Shown here: positions 20,801 through 27,163 of the stretch, piece after piece
Layout: each line of letters begins with the position of its first letter
How positions within the stretch are numbered: the stretch's first letter is position 1
Assembly (NCBI GenBank): GCA_017649745.1
Contig: JAGCGE010000301.1
Coordinates: 1 to 28,611, forward strand
Source: Clostridiales bacterium
GTDB lineage: Bacteria > Bacillota_A > Clostridia > Saccharofermentanales > Saccharofermentanaceae
Length of the DNA stretch: 28,611 bases
Direction of reading: 5' to 3'
The notes under the pieces: generated by a model
Databases searched by the model: none
What the model was told of the DNA's origin: nothing
Seen by the model: the letters and a program-made list of their open reading frames with translations, nothing else
Made by a program: the position numbers and the translations under genes

Positions 20801-23561
20801 CCTTAAATATAGCGTCTAGAATATCATGCAACTTTTGCAAAGGATCTATGTCTCTAACGACATCAAACAAACCCTTAATTTTCTCAGTAACAGTTCCAAA
20901 AATATCAGACAGTTTTGGAACTCCATTTTCTCCAGTTATTAAAGACTCTATAATTTTAGAAAAATCAGTTAATGAGCTACCAACATCCTTAAAAATGCCA
21001 CTTAATTCAACGCTGTTGGGAAGTATGCTAGATAAAATTTCTCCCAAACTATCCCAAGCAGATAGCAAAACAGTACTAATAAGTTCGCCAAGAGCTTTAA
21101 AGACGTTAAATATACCTGTAAACAATGCCTCGATACCAGACATCATTACTTTATTAGCAATTAATGATTCTGTAAACTCTCTAAAACGAGTTGTAACTTC
21201 ATTAATAAATATGCCGATTTCTCTAATAGCTGGACTAAATACGCTTGCAAATGCCGTTGCTATCGGAGTAACTACAGACAATAGTGCTTTGAACGCATTA
21301 GAAAGACCTATGATAACATTTTCAAATGAACCAAATATATCAACTTTATTACTAGTCATGACGCTTATAAGATTGTCGAACATGCTAGTAAAACCACTAA
21401 AATCTAAAGTATTGGCAATAGTATCAATAAAATGATTAATACTAGTAGCCATTGTCTGAAACATTATTGCAATTTTAGAACTGCCATCTATGGCATGAGT
21501 CATGCCATCAAAAGCATGGACAAATATACTAAGCTTATCTCCTAGTATACCAAGAACTTCAGATATGGTTCCAAATGGCTCTATTATGTGGTTAAATACA
21601 GAGCCCAAAGCCATCCATGCTTCTTTAATGAAAGTTAATTTTGCCCAAGCAGAAGATTCCAGTGCTCCTTGAATAGCACTAAAGAATTTCATCAAACCTT
21701 CGCGATTTGCAGCATTCTCAGTTCCAAAATGTTTATTAAATGCTTCACCGAAAGATGCAACTCCTTGAACAACATAGTCGAATGCCTTAGCAATGCTATT
21801 CAATACATCTATCTTAAAAAATGAAGAATGGAAAAGCGCATCTAATATGTTTCCAATACTTGGAATCATGCTTGATACTGTGTCGAATAATGTTCTGCAA
21901 CTAGTAGCAACTTGATTAAATACGTCTCTCAGTCTAGCTAATCTATCAGTATTAGCAAGAGAATCTTTAAAGCTAGCGGTAGCGGATTCAAATTGACGAC
22001 TAAGATCAATTAATTTCTGTCCAGTAATCATAATATTACTGAGTGGTTCATCCATCTTAGCTAATTCTTCAGATGAAAAATGCCCCCAGAAATTAAGTCG
22101 AAATGCTTCTTTTATTTGAGTTACTATATCAAGCAGACTTTGAAAAGTATTTCGAAGACCTTGAATGACTAACTCACGTCCACCCATCTCGGATGCAAGC
22201 ATTCTTTGGCCTTCAATTAATTCTCCAGTCTCGGCATCAATTAATTGGTTTTCCTCATTATACGAATACTTAGCTTTGGACCATGTTTCAAGTATTGCAT
22301 TTCGAGAATCGGCTGACTTTCCGATATATAAATTCATAATATCAGAAATCTCTGTCCAAAATCTCTTAGCTTGCTCAAAATCTCCAAATATGTATTCCCA
22401 ACTTTGAGTCCATCCCGATTGCAATGCTTCCTTTAATGTATCTATTAACTGAGTAAAAGTTTTAACCTTGGTAGCTGCATCAGTAGCTGCAGTACCCATC
22501 TCCATAATATGATCAATTTGTTCTTGATCGAAACCTTTTTGAGCCCACTTTTCACGAAGATTTTTTTCTTCTGTTTCTGTTAATTGATCAATCGTACCTG
22601 TTAATTCTTTAATCTGCTGCTCAGAATATCCACGAGCACGCCAAAGTTCTTGCATGCTCTCTACTTGAGCTTTAGTATAACCTTCTGTGCCAGCAGTAAA
22701 CTTCTCAAGAGTATTAATCAGAACATCGGAAGTAATCCATCCAGAGCTAAGAGAATCTCGAAACGATATCTGATCATTTACCAATTCTTGAAATTGCTCA
22801 TCTTCAACTTCCATTGCCTTTGCGGTATCGATAAGCTCTTTCTGGAATAGCTTACCGCCCATACCAGCATTGACAACTGAGTTCCAGTCCTGCAACTTAA
22901 CAGTTCCAGATGCAAGAGCTTGAGAAAGCTGATACATCGCAGTACTTGCTTGCTGTGAATTTGAGCCAGACATAGCCGCCAAATTAGCAATACCCTGAAT
23001 AGCAGTAGCAGCCGTATCCAATTCAACACCAGCAGCAGTAAACGTGCCGATGTTACGAGTCATCTCGGTGAAGTTGTAAATCGTCATGTCGGCATAATGA
23101 TTCAACTCATCGAGAACACTATTTACTTTTTCAATACGTTCGTGCTCTGTTGTTAATCCTTGCTCTTTAAGCTTATCACTAGTGTTTGCTAAAATGGTCT
23201 GAACAGAATTAATCTGTGTCTCGTATTCTTCTAGACCAGATCTAACTGGGTCTATAGTTATTGCTTTTCCGAGATTGGTTGCGACATCAATAATTTTATT
23301 ATTAATTCTATCTAAAACTTTTAATGCAAGTAAATCAAGTTCACTAAATCCATTTTGAACTTTAAATAAGCCATCTTGTAGAGCACTAAAACCCATGTTT
23401 TTCGTGGAATCACCAATTTGCGAAAGTCCATCAGCAATGCCACTAAAATCCAATGATTCTTTTAATTTATCAATGACATCTAAAGCATCGTCAGCAGCAT
23501 CGGTAAAGCCAGTGACGTCTAATACCATTGAAACAACTTCTTTAGTAACTTCGACTGACAT
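17829..23561 (-). CDS. Tape measure protein, 1910 aa
   Basis: By far the largest gene, placed after the chaperones and before Dit. The N-terminal part contains TITIDP-like and NFTEMTRNIGTFTAAGVEL, GSNSQQASTAMYQLSQALA and LQDWNSVVNAGMGGKLFQ, which I recognise as typical tape-measure motifs. The centre (about 1085-1365) is hydrophobic and carries four diverged repeats around MNFEDMAQG, MDLGQLAQG, IEWDDLAKG and LGWDDLAKG. The C-terminus has ALGIQSPSKEGYELSGYLVE near 1737, another hallmark, and a Gln-rich coiled coil at the end. At about 0.15 nm per residue it predicts a tail near 285 nm. The hydrophobic middle may help DNA cross the host membrane (inference). ATG at 23561 overlaps the previous stop by one base and has GGAGG upstream. 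Confidence 0.96.
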   Translation of the reverse strand: MSVEVTKEVVSMVLDVTGFTDAADDALDVIDKLKESLDFSGIADGLSQIGDSTKNMGFSALQDGLFKVQNGFSELDLLALKVLDRINNKIIDVATNLGKAITIDPVRSGLEEYETQINSVQTILANTSDKLKEQGLTTEHERIEKVNSVLDELNHYADMTIYNFTEMTRNIGTFTAAGVELDTAATAIQGIANLAAMSGSNSQQASTAMYQLSQALASGTVKLQDWNSVVNAGMGGKLFQKELIDTAKAMEVEDEQFQELVNDQISFRDSLSSGWITSDVLINTLEKFTAGTEGYTKAQVESMQELWRARGYSEQQIKELTGTIDQLTETEEKNLREKWAQKGFDQEQIDHIMEMGTAATDAATKVKTFTQLIDTLKEALQSGWTQSWEYIFGDFEQAKRFWTEISDIMNLYIGKSADSRNAILETWSKAKYSYNEENQLIDAETGELIEGQRMLASEMGGRELVIQGLRNTFQSLLDIVTQIKEAFRLNFWGHFSSEELAKMDEPLSNIMITGQKLIDLSRQFESATASFKDSLANTDRLARLRDVFNQVATSCRTLFDTVSSMIPSIGNILDALFHSSFFKIDVLNSIAKAFDYVVQGVASFGEAFNKHFGTENAANREGLMKFFSAIQGALESSAWAKLTFIKEAWMALGSVFNHIIEPFGTISEVLGILGDKLSIFVHAFDGMTHAIDGSSKIAIMFQTMATSINHFIDTIANTLDFSGFTSMFDNLISVMTSNKVDIFGSFENVIIGLSNAFKALLSVVTPIATAFASVFSPAIREIGIFINEVTTRFREFTESLIANKVMMSGIEALFTGIFNVFKALGELISTVLLSAWDSLGEILSSILPNSVELSGIFKDVGSSLTDFSKIIESLITGENGVPKLSDIFGTVTEKIKGLFDVVRDIDPLQKLHDILDAIFKGIKHALGGTDDMTMLDTIIEKLKQFADGIKRVFSDDNGELDVDKIFTSGGIIVLIDRLLGFFKDFSKNVSGISNIVSIIKTFVDGIGEALEALKTRMKVDSIKMIATSLLEIAAAMFVLSMIDPTALAYSTGVVIVIFEMIDKILTKVSTFKAEDAATLAAAAPAIAAIGTAILMISFAVTMLGSMNFEDMAQGLLGIIILLQALTKVADKLADIGGKGELAGTTSLIMLAVALNLLIIPVKMFGDMDLGQLAQGMIATGIALAGLVVAAQQLGKAEGFKATDAIGLILMAESVKILGKACLMMADIEWDDLAKGLAVFAVGLGGMVAAAKYINSGGKKGMDGQGTSLSDELLALGGAFLMLAVGMKLLASALAGIAKLGWDDLAKGFAVFAVALGGLVIGAKALETAAPAIIAIAAAIFLVATAFTELSLSINLVQLVAPVCLTLANAFDGIRDSMIQFAQNAAFESFLNLLKNLITFIPEVVTALAQSLINFVVTLGNGAAQIIEAVVKIGSAIIQGIIQLTPQVFIALGAFFTELWTFLVEQIPQVFEVLGTFFTELFAFLTEQTPNFFEWLNTLLGEFINFLQTNSIQIVEAIRLVLDSILQAIITESPRVGEAITTILTTALKIVQTMIPTITGVILSLIAALLIQLEIFVPQMADSALKIISGFLNAVAENLDDIIESGIDIALAFIKGVTDKMDDIVDAAFKMLIGFIEGLAKAIEDNHQKLYDAIGKLITAIFDAIVDGVATMAKGAGKLIKGFLGEFDGKQLLDDLKEVGENLVQGIINGITGFATGLWDTAGNIGTGILTSIKNALGIQSPSKEGYELSGYLVEGLTNGINDNSGEFIGAAGNMAMGALDALSCLDENSEYSPTISPVLDTSGIQNGITMPDSDLQSIIHDEVSVSSDDMITSQQKMFDEFSTENKNQQQQLLNAIQLQLNQVILGMREQTEAMSQLKVVMDNGALVGQLSPGIDTSLGESTVLSSRGVI

Positions 23562-23947
23562 CAGAGCTTAACCTCCTCTGCTACCGTGTCATGCAATTCT
23601 TCTGCTAATTCACTTAATACAGGATTAATATAATCATCTCCAGGAACATAACCGCCGTTCCTAGTACCATGCCCATATTGAAGAAGAATTGCGACGTTCA
23701 TACCATCAACTTCATTATCATTGAAAAAACACAATTGAGCTGCACTATCCGATTCTTCAATTATTTCATACTGCCACGATTCAGCTGTAGTACCAGTATC
23801 AACAGGGGTAGCCTCAGCAAGCATGTCAACGCCCATGTCGCCAATATCTTCTAATATTGACTTAATACGTTTTTTATCAATCTTCTTTTTAAGACGTTCT
23901 TCAACATCTTTAAAAAAGTCTTTATCATGCTCAAATCTGATTTTCAA
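23561..23947 (-). CDS. HK97 gp10-like neck/tail-completion protein, 128 aa
   Basis: The TTG at 23947 (KIRFEHDKDFF follows) is preferred because GGGGGTGAT lies just upstream; an ATG at 23989 lies deep inside the previous gene. The sequence has the gp10-like layout: an N-terminal helix pair, AEATPVDTGTTAESWQYEI, an edge strand, then AILLQYGHGTRNGGYVPG and a C-terminal helix. The VDTGT and Y-G-H-G-T-R-x-G-G-Y motifs are characteristic. Such proteins usually lie between head-closure and tail tube genes, so its position just before the tape measure is a rearrangement, although I have seen this order in gut phages. Confidence 0.82.
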   Translation of the reverse strand: MKIRFEHDKDFFKDVEERLKKKIDKKRIKSILEDIGDMGVDMLAEATPVDTGTTAESWQYEIIEESDSAAQLCFFNDNEVDGMNVAILLQYGHGTRNGGYVPGDDYINPVLSELAEELHDTVAEEVKL

Positions 23948-23951
23948 AATA

Positions 23952-24494
23952 TCACCCCCTAGTATGCAAAGCTTTTCGTCGAGCAGCATTCAAAGCTCGA
24001 TTACGAGTTGCCAAATCTCTATGACTCATCTTCTCTGGATTATTCTTAGCATTACATACCTTAATTAGCATTAGTAAACGATTAATATGCCACTTTTCGC
24101 ATTCAAAAGGTATGTTGCAAACTATCATCCAGTAGTAAATAAGTTCAGACGTTACAATTTCTCTATTAGAACTCTTTTTTAGGTTAGTAACTGTAGTAGC
24201 AGTCATTGGACTTTTAATATAGTTACTTATCTCCGCCATGTTTTTAGGAGTCAATGCACTGTAAACATTTGTCGGAACAGTGTTTAAAGTCATGCATTTG
24301 ATATAGTCAAGCATTTCTTCATTCGTACGCTTATCTTTATCACTTCTACCCAAAAAAGGTTTACACCACTTTGACTCCCATTTTGAAATAGATAGGAGAG
24401 AATGCTCCAATTTCAACTGAGTGTCATTAGTGTGAATAAAACTTTCAGTCTTTTCATCAAATAGCTCAGTTCCCGGAACAGTGATTTGAAGCAT
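23952..24494 (-). CDS. Tail assembly chaperone-region protein, 180 aa
   Basis: ATG at 24494 is preferred (MLQITVPGTELFDEKTESF) because GGAGGAG lies 4 bases upstream; the TTG at 24506 lies at that site. The conserved core LEHSLLSISKWESKWCKPFL, then EMLDYIKCM, a TATTV...NREIVTSELIYYWMI stretch and IPFECEKWHINRLL is a pattern I recognise from gut phages between the tail tube and tape measure. It probably acts with the preceding protein as a tape-measure chaperone. It is in the same frame as the preceding gene but separated by two stop codons, so no classical G/GT frameshift fusion is made here. Confidence 0.8.
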   Translation of the reverse strand: MLQITVPGTELFDEKTESFIHTNDTQLKLEHSLLSISKWESKWCKPFLGRSDKDKRTNEEMLDYIKCMTLNTVPTNVYSALTPKNMAEISNYIKSPMTATTVTNLKKSSNREIVTSELIYYWMIVCNIPFECEKWHINRLLMLIKVCNAKNNPEKMSHRDLATRNRALNAARRKALHTRG

Positions 24495-24512
24495 TCTCTC
24501 CTCCAAACTCTA

Positions 24513-24956
24513 CTAATTAAGTTTACTAGTCCGCATCTCTTCGGCATGACTCATAAGCGTCTTCTTTGGATCTGGCCCGAGACCATTTCGCATAGCACTA
24601 GGTATAACTCCAGTTATAAACTCGGCAAATGACTCATTATTAGTTCCAAACTCCCAGAAAATCTCTTCAAAAGCTGGAGATTGCTCGAACTCTTCTCGGA
24701 GCTTATCGTTCTTAATGAAACGCTTTCCATCAGAACTCTTCTCACCATAAGCCATAAGAAGCATGTGCTTGATTGTAGAGATAATAGTCCCGTAATCATT
24801 GGCCTTCAAAATATCACCAATAGAACCACTAAGACTCTCACCAGGTCCAACACTAAACTCAAGCTCGGCCAGCTCGACTTTATTCAGATTGAAGTAGAAA
24901 TCTTCAGTATGCGTAACGCCATTGTAATCTTCATAGGTAACAGTCTTCTTATACAT
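24513..24956 (-). CDS. Tail assembly chaperone, 147 aa
   Basis: The first 45 residues (KKTVTYEDYNGVTHTEDFYF then LNKVELAELEFS) are the classic start of Gram-positive siphovirus tail assembly chaperones. The rest (IGDILKANDYGTIISTIKHMLLMAYG, KLREEFEQSPAFEEIFWEF, FAEFITGVIP) is helical, as expected. It lies between the tail tube and the second chaperone-region gene. Start at 24956 has AAGGAG 7 bases upstream. Role inferred from family pattern and position. Confidence 0.87.
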   Translation of the reverse strand: MYKKTVTYEDYNGVTHTEDFYFNLNKVELAELEFSVGPGESLSGSIGDILKANDYGTIISTIKHMLLMAYGEKSSDGKRFIKNDKLREEFEQSPAFEEIFWEFGTNNESFAEFITGVIPSAMRNGLGPDPKKTLMSHAEEMRTSKLN

Positions 24957-24999
24957 GTATGAGTCTCCTTAAATTTTTGTTAGTAAATATCAATAAATT

Positions 25000-25695
25000 T
25001 TAAGTAAGAGTTTCGACAATCGCAGCAGGAAGCGGAAGCTTAGCCGCAACAGCCTCACTACCACCACTAGCAGCAGTACCATAAATAATAGTCTCAAGAG
25101 CAGCCAGCTTAGCCGGAGCAGTCTTGGTGCTATCAACCGTAATAATTGAGGTGGGCTTAAAGCCGACAACCTCGACAGGAGTGGTCGTAACCGACCAACT
25201 GAAGCTAATAGCCTCAGGAGAATCATTCACTGTCGCATAACTACGGTCAGAAGGAGAAGCAAGACAACCATAAACAAAATGAATCTTGTAGCCAAAGTCA
25301 GTCTGCTTCTGGTCATTACCAATAAGAGTACGATAAGTAATACCGAACATCTTACGAGGCTGCTGACCAATAGTAGCACCAGTAATAAGCTCGCGAGTAC
25401 CATCGCACTGCTCAAACTCCTCAGGATAAGTATATGCCTCGATTGAGAGACTTGCCTCCTCAGCCGACACTAGATTGAGATACTTAATGTTATCGGCCCA
25501 AAGAGGAGATGCCTCACCACCTGAAGCAGACTGGCTAATGCCAGTAATACCGTTCCAAGCAACACCAGCATCGTATGGATCGTTCTGGTCTACGATGGTC
25601 TCCTTAATAGGATACAAAACTACTCGGTCTACACCAGTCTCATATAGACGTTCGCCAGTTTGATCCCAAGTAATAGCGAAATCGTTTAGCGGCAT
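25000..25695 (-). CDS. Major tail tube protein, 231 aa
   Basis: The sequence begins MPLNDFAITWDQTGERLYETGVDRVVLYP and continues with WNGITGISQSASGGEASPLW, DNIKYLNLVSAEEASLSIEAY and YPEEFEQCDGT, the recognisable scheme of gut-phage tail tube proteins. Residues about 115-145 (RKMFGITYRTLIGNDQ) and 165-195 (AISFSWSVTTTPVEVVGF) complete the fold. It forms stacked hexamers around the tape measure. The C-terminal 40 residues are Ala-rich. Start at 25695 has AAGGAGTTGAA upstream. Codon use looks richer in C/G than the neighbours, fitting strong expression. Confidence 0.92.
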   Translation of the reverse strand: MPLNDFAITWDQTGERLYETGVDRVVLYPIKETIVDQNDPYDAGVAWNGITGISQSASGGEASPLWADNIKYLNLVSAEEASLSIEAYTYPEEFEQCDGTRELITGATIGQQPRKMFGITYRTLIGNDQKQTDFGYKIHFVYGCLASPSDRSYATVNDSPEAISFSWSVTTTPVEVVGFKPTSIITVDSTKTAPAKLAALETIIYGTAASGGSEAVAAKLPLPAAIVETLT

Positions 25696-25704
25696 TTCAA
25701 CTCC

Positions 25705-26010
25705 TTAAAAATAAATAGTGAATACATCATGATTTAAAGTATCCGCAGCATAATATCTATCATATGAACAGTAAGGCAACTCTAAAAGTTTGTTAACTAT
25801 TTCACTCTCAGGTGTTCTAGTTATTAACAACAGACTATATCGAACCATACTATTATACGTTTTATTATCCGCATACTTCTGCGCAATTTTAGAACGTTGA
25901 TAAATAATGCACGGGTATTTTAACTGAATAGTTGCTGGAGGTTGAAAATATACATTATTCGACCCTAGGATGTTCACCAGTATCTGCTGTAATTCCAACC
26001 GTCGGTCCAT
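25705..26010 (-). CDS. Tail terminator / completion protein candidate, 101 aa
   Basis: ATG at 26010 (MDRRLELQQILVNILGSNNV) is chosen because GGAGGTG lies 7 bases upstream; the longer frame has no such site. The pattern 'helix, NVYFQPPATIQLKYPCIIY strand, a R-Y-S-L-L-L-I-T-R strand, then helix and strand' with a Pro-Cys-Ile-Ile-Tyr core is typical of small tail terminator proteins located just before the tube gene. It overlaps the preceding gene by 56 bases in another frame. Role inferred from pattern and position. Confidence 0.8.
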   Translation of the reverse strand: MDRRLELQQILVNILGSNNVYFQPPATIQLKYPCIIYQRSKIAQKYADNKTYNSMVRYSLLLITRTPESEIVNKLLELPYCSYDRYYAADTLNHDVFTIYF

Positions 26011-26323
26011 TGTATACACCTCCAATACTGAGTACAAGTCTAGGCGTCTGGACGTCTACACTACTAATCTCCCAATAACCGCCTAACCATTTTATGTATC
26101 GAAGTTCCATAAGATGATTTGAAATATAGGGATCGGCCACTATGGAAATAGTGTTGTTAATATTGAGGTTCTTATTAAGTTGCTCTCCATTATCCCATCG
26201 ACGTGAATTTTTAGAAATTTCACCACGATAATTTCTTTCAACTGGAATTTCATCCCAAATGCCGGAACCTTCTGGTTGTTCGGCCATAGTAACAAAACCT
26301 ATTGGTCCAAAAAATCTAGCCAA
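25955..26323 (-). CDS. Head-closure (stopper) protein candidate, 122 aa
   Basis: Start is a TTG at 26323 (ARFFGPIGFVTMAEQPEGSG follows) with GGGGGTCGG upstream. The core (WDEIPVERNYRGEI, then NNTISIVADPYISNHL and LRYIKWLGGYWEISSVDVQTPRLVLSIGGVYNG) matches small beta-barrel head-tail closure proteins I know from gut siphoviruses. It lies after the capsid and Ig-like region and before the terminator candidate. The helical adaptor normally found before it is not visible here. Confidence 0.8.
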   Translation of the reverse strand: MARFFGPIGFVTMAEQPEGSGIWDEIPVERNYRGEISKNSRRWDNGEQLNKNLNINNTISIVADPYISNHLMELRYIKWLGGYWEISSVDVQTPRLVLSIGGVYNGPTVGITADTGEHPRVE

Positions 26324-26359
26324 GTAACCGACCCCCTTTCAATTTTAATTCCATTTTGA
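26316..26359 (-). promoter_or_regulatory. TCAAAATGGAA junction element with 12-codon mini-ORF
   Basis: Two bases after the stop at 26361 comes ATCAAAATGGAATTA. The ATG at 26354 opens MELKLKGGRLLG, which stops at 26316, overlapping the TTG start (26323) of the next gene. Same motif as at 4169, 10131 and 12613. No clear hairpin here. Confidence 0.4.
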
Positions 26360-26360
26360 T

Positions 26361-26768
26361 TTATTCGGAAGCTAAAACTAGACTACTCAAATCAAGGATC
26401 TGTTCGAGAGTTTCTCCGTCAAGCTCCTGAGTAATAATCATAAAGTCATCACTATCTTTGACTTCAAATACCATAATTTTATCAGTATCGGCTAACAAAT
26501 CGTATGAAATATCATCATACAGTATTGTAACACTCTCAAGATCGGAATAATCATTCTCAGAGAAATCTAATACTATGAAATGATATGGGGATTCGCCAAT
26601 AGTTCCATGTTCAAAACTAAATGGATCCCATAACCAATCATCAAGAGCATTTAAAGTACCGGTTATAGTATCGCCAGATACTGACAAACCAGTTTGAACC
26701 TGGCCGACTTGTACATGTTGATACTCCGCACTCTCAGCAACTGGTTTAACTAAAAGTGGGTTTAGCCT
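26361..26768 (-). CDS. Second Ig-like decoration domain, likely made by -1 frameshift (135-aa extension)
   Basis: Only TTG at 26687 could start this frame, yet it has no ribosome binding site, and coding similarity extends upstream of it: the region before the TTG (VQVGQVQTGLSVSGDTITG) aligns with VTDIQEDVTISGNAIKG of the first domain. From the preceding stop region down to the TTG the frame has no ATG, GTG or TTG. It is in the -1 frame of the first domain. Shared blocks with that domain: SGDTITGTLNAL, VLDFSENDYSDLESVTI, and the final LDLSSLVLASE. It has an insertion WLWDPFSFEHGTI. Function is probably capsid decoration (Ig-like domains on phage heads are known); frameshift origin is inference. 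If not frameshifted, a 108-aa protein from 26687 is the alternative. Confidence 0.72.
   Translation of the reverse strand, partial: RLNPLLVKPVAESAEYQHVQVGQVQTGLSVSGDTITGTLNALDDWLWDPFSFEHGTIGESPYHFIVLDFSENDYSDLESVTILYDDISYDLLADTDKIMVFEVKDSDDFMIITQELDGETLEQILDLSSLVLASE
26613..26639 (-). repeat. 27-bp segment shared with the distal tail gene (17335-17361)
   Basis: The two segments differ at one base only and both encode a DWLWDPFSF peptide, in proteins otherwise unlike each other. See also the distal tail entry. Confidence 0.8.
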
Positions 26769-26771
26769 TTT
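26730..26771 (-). promoter_or_regulatory. Candidate -1 frameshift signal between the two Ig-like domains
   Basis: Reading 0-frame codons GTA AAA GGC TAA: the slip site A-AAA-GGC (26771-26765) is followed at once by the stop, a 7-base spacer (TAAACCC), and an 8-bp stem ACTTTTAG / CTGAGAGT (26757-26750 with 26737-26730, two G-U pairs) with a 12-base loop. P-site Lys-tRNA can re-pair perfectly on AAA; the A-site GGC cannot, so the heptamer is not canonical. The -1 frame opens after a TGA only a few codons upstream, confining the shift to this spot. Confidence 0.55.
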
Positions 26772-27157
26772 ACCAGTTCAAGCTGCGACAAATCGTAGGT
26801 CTGAGTCCTGCTATTAGTGCCATCACTCTGAACAATTACGAACTTCTGGTTAAACTTATTGCTAACCTTGAAGACGCCATTCTTGTCTGGATCGTTAATA
26901 ATCTCAACAAGTCCGCTACCAGCCGAAGGACTCATACCAACCTTAACGCTGGTAAGGTCTGCAAAATCATTAGCAGATAGATCAAGAGCCATGAAGTATC
27001 CATTATCCCACTGAGAAGCAATTGCCCCACTATCAAGATACTTTAGCTTACCCTTAATAGCATTTCCACTAATAGTAACATCTTCCTGGATGTCAGTCAC
27101 ATCCGTTCCAAATATAGTCTCCTCACCCGAGACTGCATTAAGAGCGAGGGCGCTTAA
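26762..27157 (-). CDS. First Ig-like decoration domain, likely made by -1 frameshift from the capsid gene (131-aa extension)
   Basis: The frame is open from 27175 to 26762 but contains no ATG, GTG or TTG until GTG at 27100, which has no ribosome binding site at proper distance. The residues before that GTG (LSALALNAVSGEETIFGTD) look coding and the part nearest it aligns with the second domain. It lies in the -1 frame of the capsid gene. The body has ISGNAIKGKLKYL, FMALDLSANDFADLTSVKVG, then GVFKVSNKFNQKFVIVQ and TYDLSQLELVKG, a small beta-sandwich pattern seen in gut-phage proteins just after the capsid gene. Likely role: head decoration displayed on some capsid subunits. Alternative: separate 112-aa protein from GTG 27100. 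Confidence 0.75.
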   Translation of the reverse strand, partial: LSALALNAVSGEETIFGTDVTDIQEDVTISGNAIKGKLKYLDSGAIASQWDNGYFMALDLSANDFADLTSVKVGMSPSAGSGLVEIINDPDKNGVFKVSNKFNQKFVIVQSDGTNSRTQTYDLSQLELVKG

Positions 27158-27163
27158 GGGTTT
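27121..27163 (-). promoter_or_regulatory. Candidate -1 programmed frameshift signal at the capsid stop codon
   Basis: The 0-frame codons are GTA AAC CCT TAA. The heptamer A-AAC-CCT (27163-27157) fits X-XXY-YYZ, and both tRNAs can re-pair in the -1 frame on AAA and CCC. The capsid stop follows immediately. After a 7-base spacer (TAAGCGC) comes an 8-bp stem CCTCGCTC / GGGTGAGG (27149-27142 with 27128-27121, two G-U pairs) with a 13-base loop. Spacing and stem size suit a frameshift stimulator. The product would run ...VNP-LSALAL... into the first Ig-like domain. Confidence 0.7.

Noticed and set aside
20230..21435. A 401-codon open frame on the plus strand
   Set aside because: It lies wholly opposite the tape measure, is low in complexity (Ile/Ser/Asn/Ala), has no ribosome binding site, and mirrors the tape measure's codon bias.
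24494..24530. Programmed frameshift joining the two tail chaperone genes, as in many siphoviruses
   Set aside because: The two genes are in the same frame and are separated by two consecutive stop codons; the second has its own strong ribosome binding site.
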